From contig JBBQGV010000022.1 of the NCBI GenBank assembly GCA_038323375.1, forward strand, positions 1 to 64,000: a DNA stretch of 64,000 bases, in the 5' to 3' direction. A program made the position numbers and the translations under genes. Shown here piece by piece: positions 62,186-64,000 of the stretch. Under the pieces are notes generated by a model that was not told the DNA's origin, ran no database searches, and saw nothing but the letters and a program-made list of their open reading frames with translations. This DNA is from JABWAJ01 sp038323375. Lineage in GTDB: Bacteria > Bacteroidota > Bacteroidia > Chitinophagales > Saprospiraceae. How positions within the stretch are numbered: position 1 is the stretch's first letter; each line of letters opens with the position of its first letter.

Positions 62186-64000
62186 TCAATTTTTCTTTAT
62201 GCGCTTCAATTCACAAGCCTGATCGCTATTGACCGGATAAATTGTTCTTATATAATTGGGTGGACAACTCCAGCAGCTCCCCTCTTCAGGATCAAAGGAA
62301 CTTTCATCCGGGCATTTTGCAGCAGCAATCATTCCTGCGCTCGACCTTTCTTCCGGGGTTACCCGTTCGCATGCCCGCTCGCTGGTAAAGTCCTCTGATC
62401 TGGCGCGGTTGAAACCATCCGGACAACTCCAGCAAGTTCCTTTGTTGTAGGCATCCCAAAACTGTCCGGGGCCGCATTCTCTCCCCCCTTTTCCGGACCC
62501 ATTTCCGTGGTTGGTCGCTTTTGAATATTCCGTTGTTCCAGCCCGCACACAGGCGGCAGCCTCATTCACCCGAGCCGCTGTGCGCCGATAGCCAGGTGGG
62601 CAGCTCCAACAAGTGCCTCCGTCAACACCCTCAAACGAACTGCCTTCCGGACATTGCCTGTCGCCATTTTTTATCGCCTTGGCAAATTGTACCGTTTCCG
62701 GTTCTACAGGTTGTTTTACAGGTGGCAATTCTACCTTGTCTTTTGGTAATCGGGTAGTGGTTTTCGACTTGGTTTTCGGCCTGGATTTACTGAATGCAGG
62801 TTTCGATTCCGGTGCCAGATCAGGCTTTTTTTGTTCAGGAGCTATAGGAGGTTCATCCAGCAGCGTGCGCAGGTTTACCGGCATGCTCAGGGTATCGAAA
62901 TATTGGTTGTTGGTCAGGGCTAATAGTTGGGTATAGGCGGTCATCGCGCTGTCGCGGCGTTCCAAATAAAAATCGCAAAGGCCGCGCCCGTGCAGGGCGG
63001 CGAGGCAGAGCGGGGAACGTTCGTTGTAGGCAGTGGTTGGGTAGTTGTACAGCACAGATGGCCGGGTCAGCGTTGCGAACGTATTGCGGATCTCTTCTAA
63101 CGTCAGGAAGCTATATAGGGTATCATCCGCGCTGACAAGGGTGAAGTCTTTAGCCAGCTTTTTCGAGCGCGGCTCATTCCCTGTTTGCCTGTTTCCTGCA
63201 GGGCTCAGCTTTGTATCCAGCGCAATCTTAAAGCACAAGGTTGCAAAATTAAAACGCAGGGCTGTGCGGTTGCTATCCGCCAGCGTATAAAGCGCTTGTC
63301 GCAATCCAATGGCCAATTCCAGCAAAGAATCGGTGGTCGTTGAAGGGTTAATGAATTCAAGTGTCGAAACGTTCTTATTCGATTTTTCTTCCTGGATTTT
63401 TATGGTAAAACCACGCTCATTCAAAGCATAAGAGAATCGGCCGCCATTGCTGGCCAGCAGCGAATCTAATTTATTCCATAAATCCACTGCTTCATTGTTC
63501 CATTGGATTGCCTGGTCGTCCAATGGCATGGTTCTCAGCCAAAAGTCGGTAGGCGGGGCATCGCCTGCGGGCAGGGATTTCGCTGCTTTTGCATTGTTAA
63601 AATAAAATCCATACGCCAACAAAAATGCACTCAACAACATGGCCGCCATGCCGCCGATCAGTTCCCGGGTCCAAAAAGGTTTTGGGGCGGGCTGCTCCAA
63701 CCAGGCTGCGATGTCCTGGGTAGCGCGTGCAGGCAAGCCTTTTTTGTCCATTTTTTCCTGCACAATCAGATCCAGCTCCGCCAATTGGCTGCCAGACAAC
63801 AAGCCGAGGCGTTTCAGATCGCGCAGGTTATCTTTGTGGCCTTCGTCGTGTGGATCAATCGCAAAGCGTTGCATGGCGATGCCCGTCGTCCATTCCGTCT
63901 CAGCGAAACTGCCGGCCACGCCTCCCTTCACGCGCTCCAATTCTTCGGCCACGGCTTTTCGCGCAAGCGCTTCATCAACAGGGTTGAGCTGTCGCAGCAG
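62186..64000 (-). CDS. Membrane-anchored protein with three C-terminal Cys-rich repeats (partial)
   Basis: The frame is open from the right window edge (LLRQLNPVDEALARK before a GTG at 63952) to TGA at 62186, so the true start is outside. About 110 residues before the only membrane segment (GGMAAMLLSAFLLAYGFYF) form a cytoplasmic helical part. A TPR-like region follows, then a Pro/Lys-rich linker and three repeats of about 38 residues with the core CWSCPPGY (twice near variants CWSCPDGF and CWSCPPNY) and a terminal Cys (about 62580-62670, 62400-62480 and 62190-62300). Each repeat holds four Cys and could bind metal or form disulfides. The family is unknown to me. Confidence 0.7.
   Translation of the reverse strand: MLRQLNPVDEALARKAVAEELERVKGGVAGSFAETEWTTGIAMQRFAIDPHDEGHKDNLRDLKRLGLLSGSQLAELDLIVQEKMDKKGLPARATQDIAAWLEQPAPKPFWTRELIGGMAAMLLSAFLLAYGFYFNNAKAAKSLPAGDAPPTDFWLRTMPLDDQAIQWNNEAVDLWNKLDSLLASNGGRFSYALNERGFTIKIQEEKSNKNVSTLEFINPSTTTDSLLELAIGLRQALYTLADSNRTALRFNFATLCFKIALDTKLSPAGNRQTGNEPRSKKLAKDFTLVSADDTLYSFLTLEEIRNTFATLTRPSVLYNYPTTAYNERSPLCLAALHGRGLCDFYLERRDSAMTAYTQLLALTNNQYFDTLSMPVNLRTLLDEPPIAPEQKKPDLAPESKPAFSKSRPKTKSKTTTRLPKDKVELPPVKQPVEPETVQFAKAIKNGDRQCPEGSSFEGVDGGTCWSCPPGYRRTAARVNEAAACVRAGTTEYSKATNHGNGSGKGGRECGPGQFWDAYNKGTCWSCPDGFNRARSEDFTSERACERVTPEERSSAGMIAAAKCPDESSFDPEEGSCWSCPPNYIRTIYPVNSDQACELKRIKKN

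Noticed and set aside
1..64000. tRNA and rRNA genes
   Set aside because: No T-loop pattern with matching acceptor stem and no conserved rRNA stretch was recognised by eye.

Overview
The window looks like a chromosomal segment of a Bacteroidota member, most likely of the Saprospiraceae/Haliscomenobacter type. The evidence is type IX secretion (T9SS) C-terminal sorting domains on three proteins, a gliding-motility gldC, two TonB-dependent receptor genes, LytS/LytTR two-component genes, futalosine-pathway mqnB, and promoters of the Bacteroidetes form (TTTG, about 20 nt, TAnnTTTG). The lineage is an inference; no rRNA or tRNA gene is visible.

Layout. 1-1050: the end of an insertion sequence that has cut off a LytS-type kinase. 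1471-4887: an AT-richer patch with a T9SS C25-like protein and two broken genes fused end to end. 4928-13015: a compact block of secreted caspase-like proteins, TPR proteins, a FecR-like protein, a CHASE2 membrane sensor and an M48-type metallopeptidase. This is the best candidate here for a little-described functional module. 13417-16798: methyltransferase, GntP permease, and sarcosine/N-methyltryptophan oxidase. 17080-23905: valS, PAP2 phosphatase, glmM, a small secreted protein, cysteine desulfurase. 23906-24601: no credible protein, but a Bacteroidetes promoter, terminators on both strands and a 13-bp motif present three times, so a candidate RNA locus. 24602-28527: MarR-GNAT fusion, a membrane protein coupled to a YfcE-type phosphoesterase, gamma-glutamyltransferase. 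28991-34040: TonB receptor, TPR-like protein, LytS/LytTR pair. 34103-34836: an xisH (one nonsense codon)/xisI pair. 34860-47158: permease, T9SS beta-helix protein, decayed AAA ATPase module, acyl-CoA dehydrogenase, alkaline phosphatase, CotH-like protein, methyltransferase, prmC, and a GH3-like/beta-lactamase fusion. 47282-57784: repeats, a truncated TonB-type receptor, outer-membrane barrels, a relic of a class B1 metallo-beta-lactamase, PBP1A, gldC, MsbA-like ABC exporter, a toxin-antitoxin relic and a T9SS protein lacking its N-terminus. 57966-64000: sucC, GH1, PorV-like barrel, mqnB, and a membrane protein with three Cys-rich repeats running off the right edge.

Two themes stand out. First, gene decay: at least eight genes are truncated, frameshifted, or interrupted, while housekeeping genes between them are intact. 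Second, palindromic repeats: at least six different families of short inverted repeats sit at gene ends. One family supplies the TAG stop codon of three unrelated genes. Two of its full-length copies have a central hairpin whose two arms differ between copies but stay complementary, while the loop is conserved.

All calls are from reading the sequence. Family assignments rest on remembered motifs, not on database searches.
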